From Mesorhizobium sp. (GTDB lineage Bacteria > Pseudomonadota > Alphaproteobacteria > Rhizobiales > Rhizobiaceae): a stretch of DNA of 64,000 nt. The translations under genes and the position numbers were made by a program. The notes under the pieces were generated by a model. The model saw only the letters and a list, made by a program, of their open reading frames with translations, searched no databases and was not told the origin of the DNA. Each line of letters opens with the position of its first letter. Position 1 is the stretch's first letter. Below, piece by piece: positions 1 through 7,408 of this stretch. Where the stretch lies: assembly GCF_023954305.1 (NCBI RefSeq), contig NZ_JAMLIG010000001.1, positions 3,306,001-3,370,000 on the forward strand, read 5' to 3'.

Positions 1-1
1 G

Positions 2-208
2 GACCACCCGATGCGCAAGCCCAATCCGGGCATGCTGCTCAGGGCGGCAGAGATGGCGGGGCTCGATCTTTCCCGCTCGGTCATGGTCGGCGACAGGGCT
101 TCCGACGTCGAGGCCGGCAGGCGGGCCGGCGTTCCGTCGGTCTTCCTTTCCGACGGTTTAGGCGATACGGCGAAGGCGATCCTCCAGGCCATCCAGGCAG
201 GTACATGA
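2..208 (+). CDS. HAD-family phosphatase, C-terminal fragment (GmhB-like)
   Basis: Only the last 68 codons are inside the window; the gene begins upstream. The visible part carries a K-P-x-P-G-M stretch (residues 5-10 of the fragment) and the motif GDRASD, which are HAD motifs III and IV that bind phosphate and Mg2+. The pattern is closest to D-glycero-D-manno-heptose 1,7-bisphosphate 7-phosphatase of the LPS-core heptose pathway, and the neighbouring FkbM methyltransferase and glycosyltransferase fit a cell-envelope role. The stop overlaps the next start (ATGA), which suggests translational coupling. HAD family membership is sure; the GmhB assignment is inference because the catalytic N-terminus is not visible. 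Confidence 0.75.
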   Translation, partial: DHPMRKPNPGMLLRAAEMAGLDLSRSVMVGDRASDVEAGRRAGVPSVFLSDGLGDTAKAILQAIQAGT

Positions 209-948
209 ACCGCAATTTCATCCGGGATTTCTTCCGCCGCCGCCGCATCGAGCGGCACGTGCGCGCGCATGGGCCGGTGTTCTCCTATCACGGGCTCGAG
301 GTGCGCGTGCCGCCCGAAATCGGGCGATATGCGCTGAATTCGCTGATCCGCGGCAAATACGAGCCGGACGAGGCGGCGATGATCCTCAAATACCTGCCGT
401 CCGACCTGCCCGTCATCGAACTCGGCGGTTCGCTGGGCGTGGTCTCGCGGCTCATCCGATCCCGCATCGGGCCGGACCGGCGCCATCTCGTGGTCGAGGC
501 CAACGCCGATCTACTCGACACCTGCCGCGCCAATGCGACGGCGGGCGCCAGCCCCGGTGCCACCGAGCTCATCCACAAGGCGGTACACTACGACGCGCCG
601 AGCGTCCGGTTCCATGTCGGCGTCGACGTGCACTCGGGCGCGGTGGGTGGCGGCGACGGCTCAGGATCGGTCCGGGAGGTCGGGGCAGAGCGTTTCGATG
701 CGATCGTCGCCCGGCTGCCCGCCGGCACGCCCTATTCGCTGGTCAGCGATATAGAGGGAGCGGAATACGACATCTTCGAACGCGACCGGGAGGCGCTGGC
801 CAGCGCGCAGGTGGCGATCGTCGAGATCCATCCGCAGATCTATGCCGCCCGCGGCGGCAGCGAAGCCCAATTTCTCAAGCTTGCAGAGGCTGCCGGCTTC
901 GGGCTTGCCGAGCGGCAGGCAGATGTCGTCGTCCTCACAAGGAGCTGA
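205..948 (+). CDS. FkbM-family SAM-dependent methyltransferase
   Basis: A 247-residue cytoplasmic methyltransferase. The SAM-binding glycine loop is ELGGSLG (residues 72-78), the acidic end of the second strand is VVEAN (96-100), and DIEGAEYDIF (182-191) is the hallmark motif of the FkbM family. These enzymes usually O-methylate sugars or small molecules. The start overlaps the stop of the preceding sugar phosphatase by four bases, and a convergent LPS-type glycosyltransferase follows, so methylation of a surface glycan is a reasonable inference. The acceptor cannot be read from the sequence. Confidence 0.85.
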   Translation: MNRNFIRDFFRRRRIERHVRAHGPVFSYHGLEVRVPPEIGRYALNSLIRGKYEPDEAAMILKYLPSDLPVIELGGSLGVVSRLIRSRIGPDRRHLVVEANADLLDTCRANATAGASPGATELIHKAVHYDAPSVRFHVGVDVHSGAVGGGDGSGSVREVGAERFDAIVARLPAGTPYSLVSDIEGAEYDIFERDREALASAQVAIVEIHPQIYAARGGSEAQFLKLAEAAGFGLAERQADVVVLTRS

Positions 949-954
949 TCGCGT

Positions 955-1743
955 TCATTCCGGCGGCGCACCGGCGCCGAGCGACATGCGATAGAGCTTC
1001 GCATCGGCCAGGAAAACGTAGAAGGCCACCTCGGCGGCGTAGATCAGGCCGGGCAATCCACACAGCACGTAGCGCTGGACAAGGTAGGTCTTGATGAAGC
1101 GGCCGAACGGCCGGAACGTCATCTTCGCAAAGCTGGTGCGGCGCCCGCGCTCGCGCATGTCCTGCGCCTTCAGCGTCGCGTATTCGGACGCTTTGCGGAT
1201 CTCCTCCGTCACCGAAAGGTTGCGGAAATGCAGGAGCCTGCCCTGCGCCACCTTCTCCACCGGGCCTTCGAAGATCATGCCTTCGTGAACCCTCAAATCG
1301 AGCATGTAGCGGACGCGATCCTTGCGGACGAGACGCTCGTGGTGGCGCGCATGCACGGCGGGCGGGGGGTATCCGTAGCCGGGGAGGTAGTCGATGCGCT
1401 TGAACGCATAGGCCGCCCTGTCGCCGGGCACGAAGCCCGCGAGCCACGTCCGCAACTCGTCGGACAGGCGCTCGTCGGCGTCGATGCCGAAGCACCAGGG
1501 ACCCGCGCATTGTTCCAGGGCGAACTGCTTTTGCGCTGCAAAGCCCGGCCATTCCCGCTCGATGAGCCGGATCGGAAAGCCGCGCGCCCGATAATCGCGG
1601 ATGAGCTCCAGCGTCCCGTCGGTCGAGCCCGAATCGACGATGACGATCTCGCGGAAGCCGCGCAGGCTGTCCAGGCAGTCGCCGAGAAAGCCGCGCTCGT
1701 TCTTGCAGATGATGTAGGCGGAGATCTGGATCGGGTCGGTCAT
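955..1743 (-). CDS. Family 2 glycosyltransferase (KdtX/WaaE-like)
   Basis: A 262-residue GT-A fold glycosyltransferase. IVDSGSTDGT (residues 35-44) binds the nucleotide, and DADER (88-92) is the DxD-like metal site. The C-terminal hydrophobic stretch (about 222-250) resembles the membrane-associating tail of WaaE/KdtX-type LPS-core beta-1,4-glucosyltransferases. The frame stays open upstream, but the ATG at 1743 matches the family N-terminus and has an AGGAC ribosome site. It converges with the FkbM gene. It probably adds a hexose to the LPS core; donor and acceptor are inference. Confidence 0.85.
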   Translation of the reverse strand: MTDPIQISAYIICKNERGFLGDCLDSLRGFREIVIVDSGSTDGTLELIRDYRARGFPIRLIEREWPGFAAQKQFALEQCAGPWCFGIDADERLSDELRTWLAGFVPGDRAAYAFKRIDYLPGYGYPPPAVHARHHERLVRKDRVRYMLDLRVHEGMIFEGPVEKVAQGRLLHFRNLSVTEEIRKASEYATLKAQDMRERGRRTSFAKMTFRPFGRFIKTYLVQRYVLCGLPGLIYAAEVAFYVFLADAKLYRMSLGAGAPPE

Positions 1744-1808
1744 CGGGAGGTCCTGCGGCAGTCTCCCATAGCCGCGCGCGCTTGGCGGGTCAAAAGCCGG
1801 CTTGGCGC

Positions 1809-2300
1809 TCAGGCACGGTCGGACACCGCAGCCATGTCCACCAGCCCCTCGTCCTTGACCTGGCGGATGGTCAGCGCCGTGCGGACGGTGTCGACATTCG
1901 GCGTCGAGGTCAGTTCCTCGATGACGAAGCCCTGGAAAGTGGCGAGATCGGGTGCCACGCATTGCAGCATGAAGTCGGATTCGCCCGAGACCATCCACGC
2001 CTGGCGCACGATCGGCCAGTTGCGCGTGCGCTCGGAAAACTGCTTCAGCTCGGCATCCGACTGGTGGTGCAGGCCGATCAGGCAGAAAGCGACGACCTGC
2101 TGGCCGAGCGCGGGGGCATTGATCAGCGCGCGGTAGCCGCGGATGATGCCTGTTTCCTCCAGCCGCTTGACGCGGCGCAAACAGGGCGGCGCGGAAATGC
2201 CGACCCGCTTCGACAGTTCCACATTGGTCATGCGGCCGTCGTCCTGCAACTCCTTCAGGATCTTCCAGTCGATGGCGTCGAGGTCGGCTTTCGCCGCCAT
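1809..2300 (-). CDS. Lrp/AsnC-family transcriptional regulator
   Basis: A 163-residue feast/famine regulator. The N-terminal winged helix (about residues 6-65, including DAIDWKILKELQDDGR and the CLRRVKRLE recognition region) is followed by the RAM/AsnC ligand-binding beta-alpha sandwich. The ATG at 2300 is preceded by AAGGA and gives the usual family length; the open frame reaches 2384 but the extra residues do not fit the family. It is divergent from trxB, and two short palindromes lie between them. In rhizobia an lrp gene commonly sits beside trxB and lsrB. The effector, probably an amino acid, is not identifiable here. Confidence 0.92.
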   Translation of the reverse strand: MAAKADLDAIDWKILKELQDDGRMTNVELSKRVGISAPPCLRRVKRLEETGIIRGYRALINAPALGQQVVAFCLIGLHHQSDAELKQFSERTRNWPIVRQAWMVSGESDFMLQCVAPDLATFQGFVIEELTSTPNVDTVRTALTIRQVKDEGLVDMAAVSDRA

Positions 2301-2396
2301 GGCAAATTCCTTTTCGGACAGAATCCCGCGGCAGTACGCAACAAAGTTACGCCAAGTGTCGCGCGACGGGAAGTCCGACCGCAAAAGCTCCGCTAA

Positions 2397-2428
2397 TTGT
2401 GCGCAACCGGCGCGCGGACTTGCGCAAG
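2397..2428. promoter_or_regulatory. Paired palindromes between lrp and trxB (putative Lrp operator)
   Basis: TTGTGCGCAA (2397-2406) and CTTGCGCAAG (2419-2428) are two 10-bp palindromes whose centres lie 22 bp apart, so both sit on the same face of the helix. They lie in the divergent intergenic region between lrp and trxB. Lrp-family proteins bind arrays of such spaced palindromes. Assignment to this Lrp is inference. Confidence 0.45.
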
Positions 2429-2521
2429 AGGTGGCAGACTCCTTACATCTGCCATGCCGCCGTCAGACTGCGCGCGGCGCGGGCTCATGCTTGCCTGCAC
2501 GGCTCGATCGAGGGTTTCGTC

Positions 2522-3496
2522 ATGACAACACGCCACGCACCGGTCGTCATCATCGGCTCGGGACCGGCCGGCTACACGGCTGCGATCTATGCGGCGCGGG
2601 CCATGCTGAAGCCGATGCTGATCGCCGGCATGCAGCAGGGCGGCCAGCTGATGATCACCACCGACGTGGAAAACTATCCGGGATTCGCCGATCCGATCCA
2701 GGGCCCGTGGCTGATGGAGGAGATGCGCAAGCAGGCCGAGCATGTCGGGACGGAGATGGTCAGCGACGTGATCGTCGAGGCCGACATCTCGCGCCGGCCG
2801 TTCGTGCTCAAGGGCGATTCGGGCGACCAATATACCTGCGACGCGCTGATCATCGCCACCGGCGCGCAGGCGAAGTGGCTGGGCATTCCGACCGAGGAGA
2901 CCTTCAAGGGCTTCGGTGTCTCAGCCTGCGCCACCTGCGACGGCTTCTTCTATCGCGGCAAGGACGTGGTGGTGATCGGCGGCGGCAATTCGGCGGTCGA
3001 AGAGGCGCTGTACCTCGCCAATCTCGCCAAGTCCGTCACCGTCATCCATCGCCGCAACGAGTTCCGCTCCGAGCGGATCCTGCAGGACCGGCTGTTCCGC
3101 AAGGACAATGTCAAGGTGATCTGGGACCACGTCGTCGAGGAGATCGTCGGCACCGAAGGCAAGAAGCCGCTGCCCCCGTCGGTAACGGGCATCAAGCTGC
3201 GCCACGTCAAGACCGGTGCGATCAGCGAGATGCCGATCGACGGCGTCTTCGTCGCCATCGGCCATGCGCCGGCGGTCGACCTGTTCGTCGGCAAGCTGAA
3301 GCAGAAGCCCAACGGCTATCTTTGGACGGCGCCGGATTCGACCCGCACCGACGTGCCGGGCGTGTTCGCCGCCGGCGACGTCACGGACGACATCTACCGC
3401 CAAGCGGTGACCGCCGCGGGCATGGGCTGCATGGCCGCGCTCGAAGCGGAGAAGTACCTCGCCGAAATGGAATCGCACCGCGAAGCGGCGGAATAA
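2522..3496 (+). CDS. trxB: Thioredoxin-disulfide reductase
   Basis: A 324-residue flavoenzyme that reduces thioredoxin with NADPH in the cytoplasm. It has an FAD-binding GSGPAG loop (residues 12-17), the redox-active CATC disulfide (136-139), an NADPH-binding GGGNSA loop (153-158) and the C-terminal FAD motif GVFAAGDV. The upstream frame is open to 2399, but the ATG at 2522 gives the normal family start. It is divergent from lrp and 38 bp upstream of lsrB. A stem-loop without a T-run separates it from lsrB, so partial readthrough is plausible. Adjacency to lsrB links thiol redox control and the regulator. Confidence 0.95.
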   Translation: MTTRHAPVVIIGSGPAGYTAAIYAARAMLKPMLIAGMQQGGQLMITTDVENYPGFADPIQGPWLMEEMRKQAEHVGTEMVSDVIVEADISRRPFVLKGDSGDQYTCDALIIATGAQAKWLGIPTEETFKGFGVSACATCDGFFYRGKDVVVIGGGNSAVEEALYLANLAKSVTVIHRRNEFRSERILQDRLFRKDNVKVIWDHVVEEIVGTEGKKPLPPSVTGIKLRHVKTGAISEMPIDGVFVAIGHAPAVDLFVGKLKQKPNGYLWTAPDSTRTDVPGVFAAGDVTDDIYRQAVTAAGMGCMAALEAEKYLAEMESHREAAE

Positions 3497-3497
3497 G

Positions 3498-3517
3498 GAG
3501 CCGACCGGTGTCGGCTC
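3498..3517 (+). promoter_or_regulatory. Stem-loop between trxB and lsrB
   Basis: GAGCCGAC and GTCGGCTC form a perfect 8-bp stem with a CGGT loop starting two bases after the trxB stop. No T-run follows, so this looks like an RNA-processing or mRNA-protecting hairpin rather than a terminator. Confidence 0.4.
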
Positions 3518-3534
3518 GCACTCGGGGGAAAGAC

Positions 3535-4431
3535 ATGCCGCTCGACTGGGACAAGCTGCGCGTCTTTCACGCCGCGGCCGAGGCAGGATCCTTCACGCAT
3601 GCGGCGGAGAAGCTGAGGCTGTCGCAATCGGCGATCTCGCGCCAGGTCAGCGCGCTCGAACATGATGTCGGCGTGCCGCTGTTCCACCGCCACGCCCGCG
3701 GCCTGGTGATGACCGAGCAGGGCGAGATTCTCTTTCGCACCGCGCACGACGTGCTGATGAAGCTCGAGAACGTCAAGTCGCGCCTGACCGAGGCCAAGGA
3801 CCGCCCGTCCGGACCGCTGAGGGTGACGACCACGGTCGGACTTGGCGCCGGCTGGCTGACCGAGCGGGTGCCGGAGTTCCTCGAGCTCTATCCCGACATC
3901 CAGCTGCAGCTGATCCTCGCCAACGAGGAACTCGACCTGACCATGCGCCAGGCGGACTGCGCCATCCGCCTGCGCCAGCCGCAACAGCCGGATCTCATCC
4001 AGCGCCGCATCTTCACGGTGCATTTCCACATCTATGCGGCGCCGTCGTACATCGAGAAGCACGGCAAGCCGACCTCCCTTGCGGATCTCGACAATCACCG
4101 CGTGGTGTCGTGGGGCGAGCCGATCCCGATGCACCTGAGCGACGTGAACTGGCTGGAGACGGCGGGGCGGGCGGACGGGTCGAAGCGCGTCAACCTGCTG
4201 CAGATCAACGATATCCTGTCGATCAAGCGCGCCGTGCAGCGCGGAGCCGGAATAGCCATGTTGCCGGACTATGTGATCAACAAGGAATCCGGGCTGGTGC
4301 AGGTTCTGACCGACACGGAAGTGCCGTCTTTCGACACCTATTTCTGCTATCCGGACGCGATGAAGAGCCAGGTGAAGCTGCAGGTCTTTCGCGATTTCCT
4401 GATCGCCAAGGCGCGAAGCTGGGCCTATTGA
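3535..4431 (+). CDS. lsrB: LysR-family regulator, LsrB/VtlR type
   Basis: A 298-residue LysR regulator. The N-terminal winged helix (residues 1-62, with the recognition helix around SQSAISRQVSALE) is joined to a periplasmic-binding-protein-like effector domain (about 92-295). The start MPLDWDKLRVFHAAAEAGSF and the C-terminal SFDTYFCYPD region match what I remember of LsrB of Sinorhizobium and VtlR of Brucella/Agrobacterium, which control redox balance, symbiosis or virulence and AbcR-type sRNAs. Two cysteines are visible, C142 and C271. The start at 3535 has a GGGGGAAAG ribosome site. It follows trxB and precedes an sRNA-like locus. Family identity is strong; the orthology call is from memory of those proteins. 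Confidence 0.82.
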   Translation: MPLDWDKLRVFHAAAEAGSFTHAAEKLRLSQSAISRQVSALEHDVGVPLFHRHARGLVMTEQGEILFRTAHDVLMKLENVKSRLTEAKDRPSGPLRVTTTVGLGAGWLTERVPEFLELYPDIQLQLILANEELDLTMRQADCAIRLRQPQQPDLIQRRIFTVHFHIYAAPSYIEKHGKPTSLADLDNHRVVSWGEPIPMHLSDVNWLETAGRADGSKRVNLLQINDILSIKRAVQRGAGIAMLPDYVINKESGLVQVLTDTEVPSFDTYFCYPDAMKSQVKLQVFRDFLIAKARSWAY

Positions 4432-4475
4432 TTAGGCAAGCTGCCGCAAGGACTTGGTCCACGACGGCGAAAAAT

Positions 4476-4533
4476 CAAGCAAATCCGGTTATCCATGCGT
4501 ATTTGCATGGCAGGATTGCATCCGGATTGCTTG
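4476..4533. promoter_or_regulatory. Nested inverted repeats upstream of the sRNA (putative LsrB operator)
   Basis: An outer inverted repeat pairs CAAGCAAATCCGG (4476-4488) with CCGGATTGCTTG (4522-4533), differing by one inserted base. Inside it, CCATGC (4493-4498) faces GCATGG (4505-4510), and the heptamer GGATTGC occurs twice (4513-4519 and 4524-4530). The block lies between the lsrB stop and the candidate sRNA promoter, overlapping the latter's -35 region. Dyads of this kind are typical LysR activator sites. LsrB as the binder is inference. Confidence 0.45.
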
Positions 4534-4559
4534 TTATTTCGGCAGGGCGCGCACATATC
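4531..4559 (+). promoter_or_regulatory. Candidate sRNA promoter
   Basis: TTGTTA (4531-4536) and CATATC (4554-4559) are separated by 17 bp, which predicts a transcription start near 4566. The -35 box overlaps the distal arm of the inverted repeat, as expected for an activator-controlled promoter. Confidence 0.45.
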
Positions 4560-4565
4560 ACGGTC

Positions 4566-4679
4566 ATCTCCTGAGCGCGTTCTCCTCCCATTAGCGCTCT
4601 TGAGTGTTCCCCTCTGGAGGTTCAGCCGGAAACGGCACTTCCAATCGACTCGGCCGGATCTCGCGATCCGGCCTTTTTT
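4566..4679 (+). ncRNA. Candidate AbcR-type (alpha-r15) trans-acting sRNA
   Basis: There is no open frame here, but the layout is that of an AbcR small RNA. A predicted start near 4566 and a strong terminator ending at 4679 give a transcript of about 114 nt, close to the size I recall for AbcR RNAs. The single-stranded CTCCTCCCATTAGCG segment (4582-4596) is an anti-Shine-Dalgarno sequence of the type AbcR RNAs use to repress ABC-transporter mRNAs with Hfq, and TTCCCCT follows at 4607-4613. It lies directly downstream of an lsrB/vtlR-type regulator, and in Brucella and Agrobacterium VtlR activates an abcR gene. The motif and terminator are seen directly; the family call is inference. Confidence 0.65.
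4652..4679 (+). terminator. Rho-independent terminator of the sRNA
   Basis: GGCCGGATC (4652-4660) pairs perfectly with GATCCGGCC (4665-4673) around a TCGC loop, followed by six T residues (4674-4679). It terminates plus-strand transcription only, since no T-run occurs on the other strand. Confidence 0.85.
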
Positions 4680-4708
4680 CGTTCCGCTCCCCGCCGGCAT
4701 GCGCCGCG

Positions 4709-6754
4709 TCACGCCGCCTTACCGTTGGCGCTCATCACGTCGTCCGCGAGGCGCCCGGTCAGCTCGGCCATGTGGTCGAAGCTTGCCTTGAAGGAGGCGA
4801 CGCCGGACGAGGCCGAGCGCAATTCGACGATCAGGTCGCCGATCTCGGCTTGCGGCATGGTGGCCTCGACGACATCCCAGCCAGGCCAGCCGTCGCGCGC
4901 GTCGTAGCCGAGGATCTGACCGCGCCGTTGCGGGATCAGCGCGGTGATCCTGGCGGTCGCTTCCGACGGCGTCGCGATCTCCACTTTCATCACCGGTTCG
5001 AGCAGGACCGGGCTGCAGGCCGGCATGCCTTCCTTCATCGCCAGTTTCGCCGCCATCTGGAACGCCATGTCGGAGGAATCGACCGAATGGTACGAGCCAT
5101 CGGACAGATTGACCGCGATGTCGACCACCGGGAAGCCGAACGGACCGGACTTGAGGAAGTCGCGCACGCCGGCTTCCACCGAGGGGATGTAGGTCTTCGG
5201 CACCACGCCGCCGGTGATCGTATCGGTGAACTCGAATCCCGAACCGCGCGGCAGCGGCTTGATCTCGATCTGGACATCGCCGAACTGGCCATGGCCGCCC
5301 GACTGCTTCTTGTGCCGTCCGCGCTGCTGGGTGCTCTTGCGGATCGTCTCGCGGTAGGGCACCTGCGGCGCGCGCGAGACGAGCGGGATCTGGTGGCGGC
5401 CTTCCAGCTTCTCCGTGGCGACCCGCAAATGCATCTCGCCCTGGCCGGACAGCACCGTCTCGCCGGTGTCCTGGTTCTGCGAGACCGAGAGCGAAGGATC
5501 CTCCTCGGCCATCTTCTGCAGCGTCGCCGACAATTTCACGTCGTCCTTGCGCTCGCGCGGCCTGAGCGCCAGCGCATAGACCGGATCGGGAGGCGGAGGC
5601 AGATCCGCCTTCGGCGGCGCGACCTTGCCGATCGCCAGCGCGTCGCCGGTGCGGAGATCGTCGAGCTTGCCGAGCGCTACCGTTTCGCCGACGGCTGCGA
5701 CGCCGAGCTTGGCCTGGTCACGGCCAGTCAGGCGGTAGACGCCCGACACCTTGCCGGTGCGGCCGCCGTCCGCGGCGAGTTCCGCACCGTCGGCAACCGA
5801 CCCGCTGAGGACGCGCGCGACGGACAGCTTGCCGCCATGCGGCGTATGCAAGGTCTTCATGATCCTCACATGGCTCGACCCGGAAACGCCGAGGCGCTTG
5901 CGCGTGTCGGAGGCATCCGGCACGTCATGGCGGATCGCCTTGAGGAGCCGCAGGATGCCATTGCCGTGCTCGGCCGAGCCGATCAGCACCGGCGTCACCG
6001 AACCGTCGCGCAGGTCGGCGGAGAGATCGTCGAACACTTCGTCGCTGGGAGGCTCGATCTCTTCGAGCAATTGTTCCATCAACGCGTCGTCGTGATCGGC
6101 CAAACGCTCCAGCATGGCGAAGCGGGCCTCGACCTCGCGGGCCTTCTCGTCGTCGGGAATGACGGTTACCTCGCTCTCCGCGTGCTCGCGCCAGACATAG
6201 GCGCGTTCGAGCGCCAGATCGATCGAGCCGACGACGATACCGTCCTTGCGCAGCGGGATCTGGCGCAGCAGCAGCGGCTGGGCACTCGCCGGCTGCAAGA
6301 GCTTCAGCACGTCGCGCACGCCGGCGCTGGTCTTGTCGACCTTGTTGAGGAAAAGCATGCGCGGCAGGCCGAGATCGTCGAGCTGGCGCAGGATCAGCTG
6401 CAGGGCCGGAATCTTCTTGTCGTCGGCCTCTGCCACCACGATCGCCGCGTCGCAGGCGGCGAGGATCGGCGTCGCCTCGTAGGAGAATTCGATCGAGCCG
6501 GGGCAATCGGCAAAGGTGATCGACTCGCCCATGAAACTGACCGTGGCGAAGGTCGCTTCCGTGCTCATCTGGTGGGCGCGGGCCTCGGGCGTGTTGTCGC
6601 CCACCGTGGTGCCGGCAGCGACGCTGCCCTGCTTGGCTATGGTGCCCGTGCGGGCGAGGATGGCTTCAAAAAGGGTGGTCTTGCCGCTTGCGAAGGGACC
6701 GATGATGGCGATGCATTTCGGTCCCTTGCGCCTCTCTCCGGCGCGCTTGCCCAT
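4709..6754 (-). CDS. Elongation factor G paralogue (EF-G2-like translational GTPase)
   Basis: A 681-residue translational GTPase with the full EF-G domain order: G domain, beta barrel, then domains III-V (for example GVVPKTYIPSVEAGVRDF, domain IV). The P-loop is GPFASGKTT (19-27) and G4 is NKVD (137-140). In switch II the sequence is DCPGS (83-87), where canonical EF-G and EF-Tu have D-[TC]-P-G-H, so the histidine that positions the hydrolytic water is replaced by serine. This marks it as a paralogue rather than the housekeeping fusA, which normally sits in the str ribosomal operon. The ATG at 6754 has a strong GAGGAGG ribosome site. Its role, possibly a back-translocase or stress factor, is unknown. 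Confidence 0.88.
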   Translation of the reverse strand: MGKRAGERRKGPKCIAIIGPFASGKTTLFEAILARTGTIAKQGSVAAGTTVGDNTPEARAHQMSTEATFATVSFMGESITFADCPGSIEFSYEATPILAACDAAIVVAEADDKKIPALQLILRQLDDLGLPRMLFLNKVDKTSAGVRDVLKLLQPASAQPLLLRQIPLRKDGIVVGSIDLALERAYVWREHAESEVTVIPDDEKAREVEARFAMLERLADHDDALMEQLLEEIEPPSDEVFDDLSADLRDGSVTPVLIGSAEHGNGILRLLKAIRHDVPDASDTRKRLGVSGSSHVRIMKTLHTPHGGKLSVARVLSGSVADGAELAADGGRTGKVSGVYRLTGRDQAKLGVAAVGETVALGKLDDLRTGDALAIGKVAPPKADLPPPPDPVYALALRPRERKDDVKLSATLQKMAEEDPSLSVSQNQDTGETVLSGQGEMHLRVATEKLEGRHQIPLVSRAPQVPYRETIRKSTQQRGRHKKQSGGHGQFGDVQIEIKPLPRGSGFEFTDTITGGVVPKTYIPSVEAGVRDFLKSGPFGFPVVDIAVNLSDGSYHSVDSSDMAFQMAAKLAMKEGMPACSPVLLEPVMKVEIATPSEATARITALIPQRRGQILGYDARDGWPGWDVVEATMPQAEIGDLIVELRSASSGVASFKASFDHMAELTGRLADDVMSANGKAA

Positions 6755-7024
6755 GCTTTCCTCCTCTCATGTCGTTGCATGAGCGGCGGCCGGCCCGTCC
6801 GGCCGTCGCAAGGCCTGTCCGGCCGTGCGGCCGGTGAGGGCCATGAGCGTATCGAACCACCGATGGAGGGCGAGGGCAAGGGCTTAGGCGGATAAGGACA
6901 GTCGCACGATCCGGCCGCCTATGCCGTTTGCCGCCTCGATCGACGTGAAACGTGAATGGCTTGACCCGCCCCATCCGCGATGAGCCTATTCGAACCGACA
7001 GAACAAAGACCCGGGAGGCCGACG

Positions 7025-7396
7025 ATGGACATTCGAATGGCATTGGCCGAGTTGTGCGACGCCTTCAACGCGCATGACCTCGACCGCATCATGGCTCTGT
7101 TCGCCGACGACTGCGTCCTGGAAATGCCGCGGGGAAACGAGCCCTGGGGGGCCCGTTTCGAGGGGAAGGCCAGTGTGCGCAAGGCACTGGCTGGACGCTT
7201 CGAAGGCCTGCCGGACGTTCATTATGGCGACGCCCGGCATTTCGTCGACGCCGCCGCCGAGACAGGGATCTCGAAATGGACCCTTACCGGAACCGCCCGG
7301 GACGGGTCGAAGAAGAATGTCCGCGGCTGCGACTTCTACACGTTTCGCGACGGCAAGGTAATCCGCAAGGATTCCTACTGGAAGATCGTGGAGTAA
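7025..7396 (+). CDS. NTF2-like / SnoaL-fold protein
   Basis: A 123-residue single-domain protein of the cone-shaped NTF2-like fold: helices around MALAELCDAFNAHDLDRIMALFADD, then strands ending in the family-typical FRDGKVIRKDSYWKI. Such proteins are steroid isomerase-like enzymes, small-molecule binders or stress proteins, and the sequence does not decide which. The start at 7025 is chosen because GGGAGG lies eight bases upstream; the frame is open from 6980. It stands alone between a divergent EF-G paralogue and a convergent hydrolase. Confidence 0.75.
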   Translation: MDIRMALAELCDAFNAHDLDRIMALFADDCVLEMPRGNEPWGARFEGKASVRKALAGRFEGLPDVHYGDARHFVDAAAETGISKWTLTGTARDGSKKNVRGCDFYTFRDGKVIRKDSYWKIVE

Positions 7397-7408
7397 GGCG
7401 GACGTCCG

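Noticed and set aside
2143..3534. An open frame continuous with lsrB that would make a 762-residue protein
   Set aside because: The first 464 codons run through trxB in another frame; the true start at 3535 has a ribosome site and matches the family N-terminus.
4604..6895. A very long plus-strand open frame antisense to the EF-G paralogue
   Set aside because: It is His/Arg/Asp-rich low-complexity sequence with no family pattern, the usual shadow of a high-GC gene; the minus-strand frame has full EF-G domains and a strong ribosome site.
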